Assembly: GCA_934526065.1 (NCBI GenBank)
Contig: CAKSZX010000007.1
Span: forward strand, 1-64,000
DNA: 64,000 nucleotides
DNA from: an uncultured Oscillospiraceae bacterium
Lineage (GTDB): Bacteria > Bacillota > Clostridia > Oscillospirales > Ruminococcaceae
Reading direction: 5' to 3'
The notes beneath the pieces are model-generated. The model did no database searches. It had not been told where the DNA came from and saw nothing but the letters and a program-made list of their open reading frames with translations. Numbering within the stretch: position 1 is the stretch's first letter; each line of letters begins with the position of its first letter. The translations under genes were made by a program, and so were the position numbers. This document shows positions 17,607 to 27,776 of the stretch, one piece after another.

Positions 17607-19571
17607 TTATCTTCGGTTTTTTACTTCCTCTGTTTCCACTATGAACACAACACTGCCCTGTTTGCCTTTTGCAATGCCGCCGAAGTTTTTAAAGGCCTTG
17701 TCTGCATCACGGGTTGCCATAACTCGCCTTTTCATATTTGTAAGGTTTTCTCCCCCGATTTTTGCAATTTCTTTAACGGATTCCTCCTTAAACTCATTTA
17801 TGGCGTTTTTAAATTCGTTTATTGCGGATTTTACGGTATCTGCGGATTTTGTGAGAGCTGTGCTTGCCCGGGGCAATTTTTCACTTAAAACTTTTGCGGC
17901 AGGGGCGCTTTGGCTTATGGCCGCAAAGCCGGCATTTATTCCCTCTGCCTGTGCTTTTGCGGCTGCGGTTTTAGCCAAAATATCCACCGTTTTGGTTTTG
18001 CAGCCGGCCAGTGTGGTATTAAAATCCGTATTTTCCAGTTTTTCGTAGGCGGATTTAATTCTGTCAACAGCGGTTTGCATATTCCGCAAGTCGGTGTCTA
18101 TTTCCCGGGGGTACTTTTGCAAAACATCGTTAAACATTGTTTGCAAATCCCGAATTTGCGTTTTAATGTCGGCTAAGCAGGCATCGTAATCAACGGCGTT
18201 TAAAATCCGCTGTTTTGTCCTTTCGTCAACACTGTCGCCGATAGCGGAAGAAAAAGCGTTTTTAACAGCCGTTTTTGTGTCATCGTAACCGATGCCGTTA
18301 AGGGTGTTCACCCGATTTTCAAGTTCTGCTTTAAAGGTTGTCAAAGCCGCAATTTTACTGTTCAAGTTGTCAATATTGGTTTTTAAAACCGGCAGCTGTG
18401 CGCTTATATCGTTTACGGCATTTTGGCTTTCCCGGTCAAGGGAAGGTATATCCAAGGCGGAAATTTCACCGTTTAAAGCCGTAACATTGCGGGAAAGGTC
18501 TGTCAATCCCGCCTCCAGCCCCCGGCTTGCGGACAGTGCCTCTACCACCGAGCCTGACCACTTGCTTAAAGTGTCAACATTATCGGAATACTCTTTAAGG
18601 TACTTTTTAAATTCCCCAAAGCCGTCGGAGAGCTTGCCCCCGGCATCGCTCATTTTGTCAACGCCCTGTTGCATATCGTCAAGGTCGCTGCGCAAATCGT
18701 CAATGTCTTTTAAATCGCTGTTTTTTACATCTTCAAACAGTCCGTTTGTGAAAACCGTGGCTGTGTATTCTATTTGAAAGTCGGTTGTGTATGCGGAAAT
18801 TTCCACATATTCCGGCAGGTCGATTTCCTTTGTGGCCTCATATCCCTTTAAGTTAAGCCCCCGGCTAAGCCCCGGCAGGGCGTAGCCCATTGCGACAATA
18901 TCGCCATCGGCTTTTACGGACTTGCCGTTTTCCACCTCTACATCGGCAAATTTTTCACCGTCCAAAAACACGGCGGAAATCGCCGCAAAAGGCACTGTGC
19001 CCTTTGTTTTAACCCCGTCCTCGGTAAAATAGCCGGCGGTGTTGTTTTGGTAATCAAAACGGATTTTCACATTGCCGGCTTTGCCTGCAATTTCCTCCGC
19101 CGTCACCTGTTTGCCCTCTAAGTAGTAGGTAACCTTTACGGTTATAGGCAGTTCTTTGTCGGTTTTGCCCCGGTATTTAATATCGCTGCCCTTATTTTGC
19201 CAAATAATTGTGCCGTCCTCGGAAAGGGTGTATTCCTCGTCCCCCTCTTTATTTTTTATATCCGTAAGGGTTGTAAAGTCCTCTATGGTGTCTCCCTCTT
19301 TTACAGCTTTAAGGGTGGTTTCCACAGTTACCTCTTTTTTGTTGCCGTACCGGTCGGCTTTTATGCGAACGGTTTCGGCTTTGTCCGGGTCGGTTTCGTT
19401 GTATATCTTTTCTGTTTCGGCAGATGATTTGTCCTCGGTGTTTTCATTCAGAATTTCATAAACCGGCTGTGCTTCGCTGTCGGCAGGTTTGCCGTCTTTA
19501 TTTTTAATGTAAAAACCTGCGGCACCTAAGCAAAATACCAAGCACAACGCAAATAATATCCTTTTTTTCAT
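17607..19571 (-). CDS. Secreted coiled-coil protein of an FtsX-type ABC locus
   Basis: 654 residues. N-terminal signal anchor (about 3-22), then an acidic linker, a beta-rich region to about residue 270, and a long helical/coiled-coil region (about 285-620) rich in regularly spaced Leu/Asp/Asn. I do not recognise a catalytic motif. It starts 6 bases after the FtsX-like permease gene, so it is probably the extracytoplasmic partner of that transporter, comparable in build to long coiled-coil proteins (YhgE-like) that accompany such permeases. Function unknown. Confidence 0.6.
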   Translation of the reverse strand: MKKRILFALCLVFCLGAAGFYIKNKDGKPADSEAQPVYEILNENTEDKSSAETEKIYNETDPDKAETVRIKADRYGNKKEVTVETTLKAVKEGDTIEDFTTLTDIKNKEGDEEYTLSEDGTIIWQNKGSDIKYRGKTDKELPITVKVTYYLEGKQVTAEEIAGKAGNVKIRFDYQNNTAGYFTEDGVKTKGTVPFAAISAVFLDGEKFADVEVENGKSVKADGDIVAMGYALPGLSRGLNLKGYEATKEIDLPEYVEISAYTTDFQIEYTATVFTNGLFEDVKNSDLKDIDDLRSDLDDMQQGVDKMSDAGGKLSDGFGEFKKYLKEYSDNVDTLSKWSGSVVEALSASRGLEAGLTDLSRNVTALNGEISALDIPSLDRESQNAVNDISAQLPVLKTNIDNLNSKIAALTTFKAELENRVNTLNGIGYDDTKTAVKNAFSSAIGDSVDERTKQRILNAVDYDACLADIKTQIRDLQTMFNDVLQKYPREIDTDLRNMQTAVDRIKSAYEKLENTDFNTTLAGCKTKTVDILAKTAAAKAQAEGINAGFAAISQSAPAAKVLSEKLPRASTALTKSADTVKSAINEFKNAINEFKEESVKEIAKIGGENLTNMKRRVMATRDADKAFKNFGGIAKGKQGSVVFIVETEEVKNRR

Positions 19572-19577
19572 TTTACA

Positions 19578-21896
19578 TTACTCCACATTTTTAAGAGCCT
19601 CGTTCATAGGCACATTTTTAATCTTTCTGTACTCCGCAACAGCCACAACAAGGTATGTGCCCAGGCCGCAACAGAACATTTGTACAGGGATAACCGGGTC
19701 AAGATAGTAAGGTATGTAGCCGGAAATTTGGGTGAGCAAAACTTCACGGAAAATATAATACATAATGTAATTTTCTATGGGCAGGCTGATTAAAATAAAC
19801 AGCACCACCATAACCGTTGTGGGTATTATGTAAAGTTTTGCTATCTCCTTGTTTGAATAGCCCAAAACCTTTGTCATTGAAATTGAATTTGCGTTTTTGT
19901 CGATTATAACCTTTGAAAGAATATATACCACAACCGCAAACATGGCCACAGAGAACCCGTTTATCAAACCCATCATACCGCCCATAGATGTTAAAAGCTG
20001 CCTTGAAATTTTTGTAAGCGCCACTATATCTATAACCGTACCGATGTACTTTTCGTCAATATCTTCTATGGGTGAAGATGAGAAATAACCGCAGAAGTAG
20101 CCCTCCCCTAAGTCAAACCAGTCGTTAAGGCTGTCAATATCCGCAAAAACCCGCACCCGGCCGTCGTAATCATAAACGCCGGTAACTTTTAAAGCATAGG
20201 TTTTATCTTCGTACTCCTCACGGAGAACTATAGTGTCTCCCTCACCGATTAAAAACTTACCCCGATAAGCGGAGGAAATATAAACATCTCCCGGCTGTAA
20301 ATTTAAATCCACATACTTTGAATTTTTCTCTATGCCGTAAAGAGTTACAGGTTCTCCGTCAAATTTAGAGTCCACAGCCAAAAGGCTGTAAGCGGAGAAT
20401 TTTTCCCGATCCTTGTTTTCCGTCCGGACTTCGTTTGCAAATTTAAGCATATTTATTGTGCTTTCAAGTTTGTTTTCCTCATTTGTCCGTTCAACGGGAA
20501 TGGTCAGCATATACCGGTAGTCGGCTATCATATTTTCGGACACTCGCCGGGTGTAATAGTTCATAATAGAGGGGAAAATCAAACCGAACAGCAGTAAGAG
20601 ATTTGCAAATATAATGCCCACAAACAACATTAGGTAATTTGAAAGATTTTGGTAAACCGTTCTGATGCCGAAGCGTGAAAAAAACGGGATTTTTCTGCTT
20701 AAATAGAAAGCTCTCTTGCTCTTTTTTCCGCTTATATCTCTCCTTAAAAATTTTAACGGGGAATATTTAAGTTTTGAGGCCAGCAGCCCATAGTTTATGA
20801 CAAACATCAGCACTACCGGCAAAACAGTGGTTTGCAAAAGTGCGGATAGGTTAAACCTGGGCAGGAATGTAGGCAAACTGTAACTTTGATAATAAAGACC
20901 CGAACAGTAATTTACAAAATATGTATAGCCTAAAATATTACCCGCAACAGAGCTTACCGCCGTAATAACCACCGTAGGGGCAAGGTAGTGCATGATTATT
21001 TCTCGGCTTGTGTAACCCATGGCTTTAAGTGTGCCGATAACCGATGATTCTTTGCTTATGGTGTCCCATGTGGTAACCGCAAATATAAAGGCCATAATGC
21101 CCACTACAATATATAAAAGGGCGTCCATCATCACACTGTCGCCGCCCATATCGTCACCGGTAAAGTGTATAGCCTGGTTTAAATAGCCCGGTGTGTAATC
21201 GGTAAGATGACATTCACGGTTTACCACTTTTAACAAATCGTCGGCGGCCTCTTTTTCCCCGGCTTTGTCCGCCGGCGGGGTGTTGTACTTCCAAGCGTAG
21301 CTGTAAATGATTTGTTCCCTGTCAAAAGTTGCAAACTCCGGCCGGCTCACAATGCCCACGCCGAATTTAATGGAGTCAAACATGGCGTCGCTGTTGTTTT
21401 GGAACAGGCAGCTGTAATCGGAAAGTGCCACAAGCCCTACAATCTGCCAGCTTTTTTCACCGTCGGTTATAACATCTCCTACGGAGAGGCCGTTATTTTC
21501 CGCATACATTCTGTCTATGGCAATTTCTCCCCTGTTTTCCGGGAATTTGCCCTCCATAAGACATTCTAAGTCCACCTCTGTGCGCTTTTGAAAAATTCTC
21601 ATGGTACTTGAATTGGTAAGTGGGCGCTCCACATAAAAGTTATCGTAAATTTTCACTCTGGCATCTTCAATGGCTTTTATTTGCGCCTTGTTGGCCTTGT
21701 TAGCCAAGGCAAACTTGCCGTCCTCGATATTGTAATCCCGAAAGCTGTTGTTGTATGTGGTAATCATACTGCCGGAGGCACTTTTAAACCCGGAACACAC
21801 ACCGATTGTAAACACCATAAACAGTACAATGGCAATGTACTTACCGGCTTCGGCTTTAAGCTGTGGGATTATTCTTTTGTAAAGAGGATTTTTCAT
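19578..21896 (-). CDS. FtsX-like ABC transporter permease
   Basis: 772 residues. N-terminal membrane segment (about 18-38), a large extracytoplasmic domain (about 40-255), three membrane segments, a second extracytoplasmic domain, and a C-terminal set of three segments; two FtsX domains as in MacB-type and lipoprotein-extruding permeases with duplicated cores. GTLKAMGYTSREI and TKVLGYSNKEI are the paired coupling-helix blocks. ATG follows GGAGTGG, two bases after the ATPase gene stop. Confidence 0.88.
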   Translation of the reverse strand: MKNPLYKRIIPQLKAEAGKYIAIVLFMVFTIGVCSGFKSASGSMITTYNNSFRDYNIEDGKFALANKANKAQIKAIEDARVKIYDNFYVERPLTNSSTMRIFQKRTEVDLECLMEGKFPENRGEIAIDRMYAENNGLSVGDVITDGEKSWQIVGLVALSDYSCLFQNNSDAMFDSIKFGVGIVSRPEFATFDREQIIYSYAWKYNTPPADKAGEKEAADDLLKVVNRECHLTDYTPGYLNQAIHFTGDDMGGDSVMMDALLYIVVGIMAFIFAVTTWDTISKESSVIGTLKAMGYTSREIIMHYLAPTVVITAVSSVAGNILGYTYFVNYCSGLYYQSYSLPTFLPRFNLSALLQTTVLPVVLMFVINYGLLASKLKYSPLKFLRRDISGKKSKRAFYLSRKIPFFSRFGIRTVYQNLSNYLMLFVGIIFANLLLLFGLIFPSIMNYYTRRVSENMIADYRYMLTIPVERTNEENKLESTINMLKFANEVRTENKDREKFSAYSLLAVDSKFDGEPVTLYGIEKNSKYVDLNLQPGDVYISSAYRGKFLIGEGDTIVLREEYEDKTYALKVTGVYDYDGRVRVFADIDSLNDWFDLGEGYFCGYFSSSPIEDIDEKYIGTVIDIVALTKISRQLLTSMGGMMGLINGFSVAMFAVVVYILSKVIIDKNANSISMTKVLGYSNKEIAKLYIIPTTVMVVLFILISLPIENYIMYYIFREVLLTQISGYIPYYLDPVIPVQMFCCGLGTYLVVAVAEYRKIKNVPMNEALKNVE

Positions 21897-21897
21897 A

Positions 21898-22596
21898 TTA
21901 CCACTCCAAATCCTCTGCCGAAATTTTAGTTTCGTTCAGCTTATCGCTGAGAACCCGGCCGTCACGGATGCGCACAACCCTGTCCGCCATATTTTTAATG
22001 GCGTCATTGTGAGTTACCATTATAACCGTGTTGCCGTATTTTTGGTTTACGGTTTCGATAAGTTTTAAGATCTCCTTTGATGTGTTGTAGTCCAAAGCGC
22101 CGGTTGGCTCGTCACAGAGAAGAATATCCGGGTTTTTGATGATAGCCCTGCCTATGGCACATCTCTGTTGTTGACCGCCGGAAAGCCGGTTTGGCAGTTT
22201 GCGGCGGTGTTCGTACAAACCCAAGGTGTGTAAAAGTTCGTCCAAATCCAAAGGGCTGTCGGAGAGATAAGCCCCCACTTCAATATTTTCTTCAACCGTC
22301 AGGTTGGGTATAAGGTTGTACATTTGAAAAATATAGCCCAAATGGTTGCGCCTGTACAATGTGAGAGCCTTTTCGCCAAGGCCGGTCATCTTGTCGCCGC
22401 CTATGTAAATTTCACCACTGTCTGCATGGTCTATACCTCCGATTATATTCAAAAGGGTGCTTTTGCCGGAGCCGGAAGGCCCAAGCAAAACGCAAAATTC
22501 CCCCTTTTTGATTGATAAGTTTATGCCCTTTAAAACATTTACCCTGTTTTCTCCCCGGCCGTAGGATTTTTCTACATTTTTAAGTTGTACAAACAT
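21898..22596 (-). CDS. ABC transporter ATP-binding protein (MacB/LolD type)
   Basis: 232 residues from ATG 22596 (AGAGG upstream); the frame extends to 22662 but overlaps the preceding gene. Walker A LGPSGSGKST, Q-loop YIFQMYNLIPNLTVEEN, signature LSGGQQQR, Walker B ILLCDEPTGALD and switch His TVIMVTHN. The YNLIP/LTVEEN form is typical of ATPases paired with FtsX permeases. Energises the permease at 19578-21896. Confidence 0.93.
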   Translation of the reverse strand: MFVQLKNVEKSYGRGENRVNVLKGINLSIKKGEFCVLLGPSGSGKSTLLNIIGGIDHADSGEIYIGGDKMTGLGEKALTLYRRNHLGYIFQMYNLIPNLTVEENIEVGAYLSDSPLDLDELLHTLGLYEHRRKLPNRLSGGQQQRCAIGRAIIKNPDILLCDEPTGALDYNTSKEILKLIETVNQKYGNTVIMVTHNDAIKNMADRVVRIRDGRVLSDKLNETKISAEDLEW

Positions 22597-22607
22597 AAAT
22601 TTACCTC

Positions 22608-24293
22608 TTATAGAGTTTTTTCCGTAAGTGTTCCGCCGTTCACCGTTAAAATTCTGTTGCAATCGGTTAATGTTGACCGCCTGTGGGATACAATCATTAT
22701 CATCTTGTCTTTGTATTCTTCGTCAAGGGTTTTAAGCAGTCCTTTTTCGTTGATTATGTCCAAAGCGGAAGTAGGTTCGTCCATTACCAGCATATCCGGG
22801 TTTGTCAGCATAACCCTTGCAATGCCCACACGCTGGCGCTCGCCGCCGGAAAGACGGGAGCCTAACTCGCCCATATCCGTATCGTATTTATTGGGCAGGG
22901 TTTCGATAAATTCCGCCAAACCGGCCCTCTTTGCGGCAGTTTTTATCTCCTCAAGAGTTGCCGCCGGCTTACCGAAGGCGATATTGCCTGCTATCGTATC
23001 GTTAAATATAAATGTGTCCTGTTCCAAAAGGGCAATGTGACTGCGCAGGCTGTAAAGGCTTATGTCCTTTATGTTTATGCCGTTTATAAGAATTTCCCCG
23101 GAGGTAACATCCCAAAATCTCAAAAGCAAACGGATAATAGTGGATTTGCCTATGCCGCTTGCACCCATAACGCCGATTTTATCTTTTCCGCTTATTACAA
23201 GATTAAGGTTTTCCAGCACCGGCTTTCCCCCTTTGTTGTAAGCAAAGGAGACATTTTTAAATTGGATTTTCTCGATTTTGCCAATCTCAACCGGGTGTTC
23301 CGCCTGGGTTACAGCCGGCTGTGTGTCCTCTAAGTCAAACAGTCTTTCGGCGGCGGCAAATGTTTCCAAAAGGGAAGTTACAACCATTGTAAGACTTTGA
23401 GTTGAAGAAAAAGACGCAGAAACCACAAAGGATAACACAATTACCCCCACCGGGTCACTTTTCCCCGTCGCCGCCAGGTAAGATGCCACGGCGATAATCA
23501 AAATTCTTGCAAGATAGATAAAGAATGTAGGGGCACTTGTAACAAGCTGGCGGTGCCATGTGATAACATGGGCCGATTTATTTATCTTCTCCGTCTGCCG
23601 AATAACCTCTTTTTTTCTCTCGTCGCCGATGCCGAAAATCTGTATATCTCTCATGCCGTAAACGGATTCCAAAACATGGCTCTTTAATTTGCCCACATCC
23701 CGGCGGTACTGTCTGCCCACATTTATACCGGCTTTAAGGGAGATGTAAGGCAGTATAACCGATATTATTAAGTACAAAGGCAAAAGAACCCAAACAAAAA
23801 TCATATTCACCTTGCCGGCGATAATCAAAGTAGTCAAAGGCAGGAGAATAACCGTAAACACAGGGCCGATTGTGTGTGCAAAGAAAAATTCGATTGTTTC
23901 TATATCCGCAACCGCAACCGACAAAATGTCACCTTTTTGCCTGTCCATTAAACAAGCCGGCGCAAGGTCTTTTACAACTTCAAACATATGTACACGCATA
24001 TCCCGAAGAAGGGTGTATGCTGCATCATGGGATACAAGCCCCTCGGTAAAGCGGCAAATCATAATCGTAAATGCAGAAATACCCATTAAAATCCGCCATG
24101 TTGACCCATTGCCCCAACCGGTCAGCCCTGCGTAGGAGAGTATCATCATTGCGCCGAAGCCCATAAGACCCAGGTGCCCTATATTCCCGAAAACAGAAGC
24201 CAAGGTTGAAATTATAAGTTTGCCCTTTACTTCTTTTGCTATTTTAAAAAGACGGGCGGACATCTGTAAAAATCCTCGTTTTTTCTTATTCAT
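22608..24293 (-). CDS. ABC exporter half, CydC-like (fused membrane and ATPase domains)
   Basis: 561 residues from ATG 24293, which overlaps the upstream gene by 8 bases and has GGAGAGAGG in front. Six-helix membrane domain to about 300, then an ATPase with MGASGIGKST, LSGGERQRVGIAR and [12 protein letters not shown]. It pairs with the next gene upstream as a heterodimer of CydDC-like build. CydDC exports thiols in E. coli and is needed for cytochrome bd; no cytochrome genes are here, so the substrate is open. Confidence 0.85.
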   Translation of the reverse strand: MNKKKRGFLQMSARLFKIAKEVKGKLIISTLASVFGNIGHLGLMGFGAMMILSYAGLTGWGNGSTWRILMGISAFTIMICRFTEGLVSHDAAYTLLRDMRVHMFEVVKDLAPACLMDRQKGDILSVAVADIETIEFFFAHTIGPVFTVILLPLTTLIIAGKVNMIFVWVLLPLYLIISVILPYISLKAGINVGRQYRRDVGKLKSHVLESVYGMRDIQIFGIGDERKKEVIRQTEKINKSAHVITWHRQLVTSAPTFFIYLARILIIAVASYLAATGKSDPVGVIVLSFVVSASFSSTQSLTMVVTSLLETFAAAERLFDLEDTQPAVTQAEHPVEIGKIEKIQFKNVSFAYNKGGKPVLENLNLVISGKDKIGVMGASGIGKSTIIRLLLRFWDVTSGEILINGINIKDISLYSLRSHIALLEQDTFIFNDTIAGNIAFGKPAATLEEIKTAAKRAGLAEFIETLPNKYDTDMGELGSRLSGGERQRVGIARVMLTNPDMLVMDEPTSALDIINEKGLLKTLDEEYKDKMIMIVSHRRSTLTDCNRILTVNGGTLTEKTL

Positions 24294-26040
24294 TTTCCTC
24301 TCTCCTCTCGCCGTGATTTTCAAGCCGAAGCTGTTCGGTAACAAGGTCTTTGTACAAACCGTTTTCCGCCATTAACTGCCGGTGATTGCCCTTTTCCCGA
24401 ACTTTGCCGCCGTTGATAACATATATCATATCCGCTTTGCCGATTGTGGAAAGACGGTGAGAAATTACAATAGGTGTTCTCTTAGGGGCAAGGGAATTTA
24501 TGCAGTCCCAGATTTCGTTTTCGGAATTTATGTCAACGCTTGAAGTGGCCTCGTCAAAAATTATGTAAGGGGCGTTCTTTAAAAGCGCCCTTGCTATACC
24601 GGTTTTCTGTCGCTGGCCGCCGGAAAGTTTGCCGCCGGCGTCCCCCACCTGTGTATCAAGCCCCTCCGGCAGTGATTTTACCCAATCTGCAAGTTTTACA
24701 TCTTCCAGGGCTTGCCACATTTCTTCCTCTGTTGCGGCCGGGTTTGCAATCAGAAGATTTTCCCTTATTGTTCCCGTGAAAATTGTTACGGTTTGCGGAA
24801 CCATAACTATATTTTTTCTCAGTTCTTCGGGAGAGATTGAAATGTAATTTGTGCCGTCAACAGTGATTTCGCCACTGTCGGCGTCTAAAAACCTCATAAG
24901 CAATGCGGCGATTGTACTTTTGCCGCAGCCGGACTTGCCAACAAAAGCGGTCATCTTGCCTTTTTCGATTTCAATATCTATATCCGAGAGGATTTTTCTC
25001 TTTTTATCATAAGAAAAATCAACATCTTTCAGCACAATGCCATCGGCATTTTCTTTTTTGTCCTGTGCAAGGTAAGGTCTGCTTGTGTCTATATCCAAAA
25101 TTTCGGCAACATTCTGCGCCGCCGCAACCCCCGTCAAAGCCTGATGAGTTGCATTCATCAAAGAGCGAACGGCCGTGAAAAAGCTGTAAGACAGCATAAG
25201 CACCATAAGTGCCCCGGAAAGGCTTAAATTGCCCTTTGCAACTTCGCCGCAGGTCATAATCGTTGCGATAAAAACAGAGGCGTAAATCATTGTGTCCGTA
25301 AGCAGGAATGATGAAAAGTTCATTTTCATTGTTTTCATAATTATGGACTTAAAATTGTAGGCCTTGGTTTTAAGGGTTTCAAACCTGTTGCCGTCTTGAT
25401 TAAACAGCTTGATTGTTGTGAGGGAGCGTAGGGATTCCAAATAATAAGCGGTCAAATCGGAAAAAGAACCCCAATATTCCTTTTTCAAGGTGTCTATCAT
25501 TTTTCTGAAAATATTGTTAATAGGCATAATTATAAATGACACTATAAACAGCAGCAAAGCCACTTTAAATGACACGCCTTTAAGCCTGAAAAACAAATAT
25601 ATGGGCGCAAGCAAGCTGTAAAGCAAGCCGGGCAAATATTTTGAATAGTAAATCTGCATGGACTCCACACCGTCCACAGCATCTGTAACTGCCCTTGTGG
25701 CACCTATTTTTTCAATGTTGCCGGCATCAAGTTCCAACATTTTGGAAAATATTTTTTCCCTCAGTAAAATTCTGGATTTTGCCGTACAGCGGAACTCGAT
25801 TTCCCCTATTACAAGTTCCCCTATAAGCATAATTGCCGCCGCAAAAAATGCGGAAAGTATTGCCCCTTTTAAGTCCGCCGCCGACATTGACGGTGCGAGC
25901 ATATTGCCCATAAAGGCGGATATGTTTTGTGCAAACTGTGCGGTAGCCGCCAAAACAGCCACTTTAAGCAAAGCAATACAAATTATGTACCTGCGCAGAC
26001 CTTTTGAAAGATCCAGCATTGTTTTGTTGATCAAAAGCAT
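24286..26040 (-). CDS. ABC exporter half, CydD-like
   Basis: 584 residues. Membrane domain with about six segments (20-300), ATPase with FVGKSGCGKST, LSGGQRQKTGIAR, IIFDEATSSVD and ISHRLSTI. First gene of a run of five codirectional genes that continues to 17607. The ATG follows AAAGAGGAGAAG. A palindromic operator and promoter lie just upstream. Confidence 0.87.
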   Translation of the reverse strand: MLLINKTMLDLSKGLRRYIICIALLKVAVLAATAQFAQNISAFMGNMLAPSMSAADLKGAILSAFFAAAIMLIGELVIGEIEFRCTAKSRILLREKIFSKMLELDAGNIEKIGATRAVTDAVDGVESMQIYYSKYLPGLLYSLLAPIYLFFRLKGVSFKVALLLFIVSFIIMPINNIFRKMIDTLKKEYWGSFSDLTAYYLESLRSLTTIKLFNQDGNRFETLKTKAYNFKSIIMKTMKMNFSSFLLTDTMIYASVFIATIMTCGEVAKGNLSLSGALMVLMLSYSFFTAVRSLMNATHQALTGVAAAQNVAEILDIDTSRPYLAQDKKENADGIVLKDVDFSYDKKRKILSDIDIEIEKGKMTAFVGKSGCGKSTIAALLMRFLDADSGEITVDGTNYISISPEELRKNIVMVPQTVTIFTGTIRENLLIANPAATEEEMWQALEDVKLADWVKSLPEGLDTQVGDAGGKLSGGQRQKTGIARALLKNAPYIIFDEATSSVDINSENEIWDCINSLAPKRTPIVISHRLSTIGKADMIYVINGGKVREKGNHRQLMAENGLYKDLVTEQLRLENHGERREENE

Positions 26041-26063
26041 AGTTCTTCTCCTCTTTAAATTAG

Positions 26064-26116
26064 GTTAGCGTTTGCTAACTATGTGATAGTTTACTACTTT
26101 TTCCCGCCGTTGTAAA
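26064..26116 (-). promoter_or_regulatory. Promoter with palindromic operator for the ABC exporter operon
   Basis: Minus strand: -35 TTTACA (26116-26111), 17 bases, -10 TAAACT (26093-26088), then the perfect inverted repeat GTTAGCAAACGCTAAC (26079-26064) about at the start site. A half-copy TTTGCTAAC lies at 26141-26149. The palindrome has the size and position of a TetR-type operator; no such regulator gene is adjacent. Confidence 0.5.
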
Positions 26117-26215
26117 GAGGAAATCACAAAATAATTACCCTTTGCTAACTGTTTTTTAAAACATTTTTGATTTTGTAATTTACTTCCGTGAGTTAAGACT
26201 GATTTTGGAAAATTA

Positions 26216-26252
26216 CCCAAAAGAAAAAGCGACCCGCAGGCCGCTTTTCTCA
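26216..26252 (-). terminator. Probable intrinsic terminator
   Basis: Hairpin AAAGCG..CGCTTTTT with a T run on the minus strand. It lies about 210 bases downstream of the small coiled-coil gene. The rest of 26100-26460 holds only a weak 44-63-codon plus-strand frame. Confidence 0.5.
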
Positions 26253-26462
26253 AAGAGGAAAATGAAAATGTTTAGGCGGTATTTCGGTTTCACCGCATAT
26301 AGGGGCTGTACCCGAAAACGCCGATGTATCTTATTTAACAATACCTTTATCCGCTTTTGGGCAGGCATTGCTTTAACTTACGGTTTTATTATATAGTTTA
26401 CATGTGAAAATCCGGCGATGAAAAAATTAAATCTATGTTAATTATCTGTGAAATATCAGTCT

Positions 26463-26678
26463 TTAATCTTCAAGCTCCCCCAGTGCTCTTTCAAGCCTGT
26501 CGGCCTCGTCGGATAAATCCTCTCTTGTCTTTTGCAAAATTGCACTTACCCTGCTTTGCCGTTTTGCCTCCGGCAGGATATAGTCAATATCACGCAGCAA
26601 TGTAAAAATATCTCTGCTGATTTTATCAACTGCGGCGATACTTTCCTTAATAGTCCTGATTTGTGTTTCTCTGTCCAT
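26463..26678 (-). CDS. Small coiled-coil protein of unknown function
   Basis: 71 residues from ATG 26678 with AGGAAGGG upstream. Almost wholly helical and charged (TIKESIAAVDKISRDIFTLL, then a Leu/Glu/Arg heptad-like C-terminus). Lies 63 bases after the XRE regulator gene and is probably cotranscribed with it. I recognise no family. Confidence 0.6.
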   Translation of the reverse strand: MDRETQIRTIKESIAAVDKISRDIFTLLRDIDYILPEAKRQSRVSAILQKTREDLSDEADRLERALGELED

Positions 26679-26741
26679 GGTTTGCCCTTCCTTTTTATAA
26701 AGATTATACATCCCCGGGGCAAAGGTGGCAAGTGTCCTGTG

Positions 26742-27776
26742 TTATTTTTTTCTTTTGGCGTATATTTCCAGAATGCCGTAAAAAGCGGCAAACAGCAACC
26801 GGGCAACCGGCCAAACAACCCAAGTGGTTTCCCAATTCATATCTTTAAAACTCAAAAACAGGTACAGTGCAGTAACCAAACACCAGTATATACCCGACCA
26901 TGGGCCGATTTTTCTTTTTATGAGCTTTTCCTCCGGGGTGAAATCCCCCTCCTGCAATAAAATATCGAAGCTGTTGTTTATTACCATCACCCTTACAATT
27001 ATATTAACCGCCAGGGCCACCACAATCAGCAATATACCCACACAAAGGCAATAGACATAACCCGGTATATTATCGGCAATGCCGCAAAGAATAAGTGGCA
27101 CGGAAGAAAGAATACAAAGCACTGCGCCTATGGCAATTCCCCTGTTGTATGTAGGGGCAAACCGGATTTTACCCTCTTGTGCCATTTGAATGACGGCGTA
27201 TTCCGCTTCAAAATCTTCTTTTTCCAAGTATTCCATATCTTTTATATCTCCGCCGCAACGGATAAGAATAAAAACCGCCGCCGCAACAAGACACAGCAAA
27301 AAGGCCACACCTACCCCCATTGCAAAATTTACGGATATATGTAAAAATCTGTCGCCGGCCATTCCAATTAAAACTATGAGAACCACCGGGCTTATAATAC
27401 ACATTGACACCCGGTTTGCCCCTTGGCCGGCAATAAGCCTTTTTATTTCCAAAAACCGATTTGCCTGCTCCGATGAGATTCTGCTTAAAATACGGCTTTC
27501 CTCTGTAAAGGGCTCTGCGGTTTCCCGGCGAAAGTCGGATTTTACACCTGTGTACAGTTCACCCTCTTTGCTCTCCTGCCCATTGTCCCTTAAAAGATAA
27601 TCGGTGCTTACCCCGAATAAATCCGCAAGCTGTATAATTCTTTGCAAGTCCGGCACAGAGCCTACGCTCTCCCATTTGGAAACCGCCTGCCTTGAAACTT
27701 CCAATTTATAAGCCAGTTCTTCTTGTGACCAGCCTTTCTTTTTTCTTTCTTCTATTATTTTGTCGGATAATGTCAT
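26742..27776 (-). CDS. XRE-family regulator with C-terminal membrane domain
   Basis: 344 residues. Helix-turn-helix in the first 65 residues (KGWSQEELAYKLEVSRQAVSKWESVGSVPDL), a linker, then about six hydrophobic segments between 125 and 335. Such membrane-tethered Cro/CI-type regulators are frequent in Clostridia; the signal sensed is unknown. ATG preceded by GGAGG. Confidence 0.88.
   Translation of the reverse strand: MTLSDKIIEERKKKGWSQEELAYKLEVSRQAVSKWESVGSVPDLQRIIQLADLFGVSTDYLLRDNGQESKEGELYTGVKSDFRRETAEPFTEESRILSRISSEQANRFLEIKRLIAGQGANRVSMCIISPVVLIVLIGMAGDRFLHISVNFAMGVGVAFLLCLVAAAVFILIRCGGDIKDMEYLEKEDFEAEYAVIQMAQEGKIRFAPTYNRGIAIGAVLCILSSVPLILCGIADNIPGYVYCLCVGILLIVVALAVNIIVRVMVINNSFDILLQEGDFTPEEKLIKRKIGPWSGIYWCLVTALYLFLSFKDMNWETTWVVWPVARLLFAAFYGILEIYAKRKK

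Noticed and set aside
26205..26396. 63-codon plus-strand frame with an inner ATG after GAGGAAA
   Set aside because: Overlaps a terminator, has an odd composition, no family and no promoter; kept only as a note.
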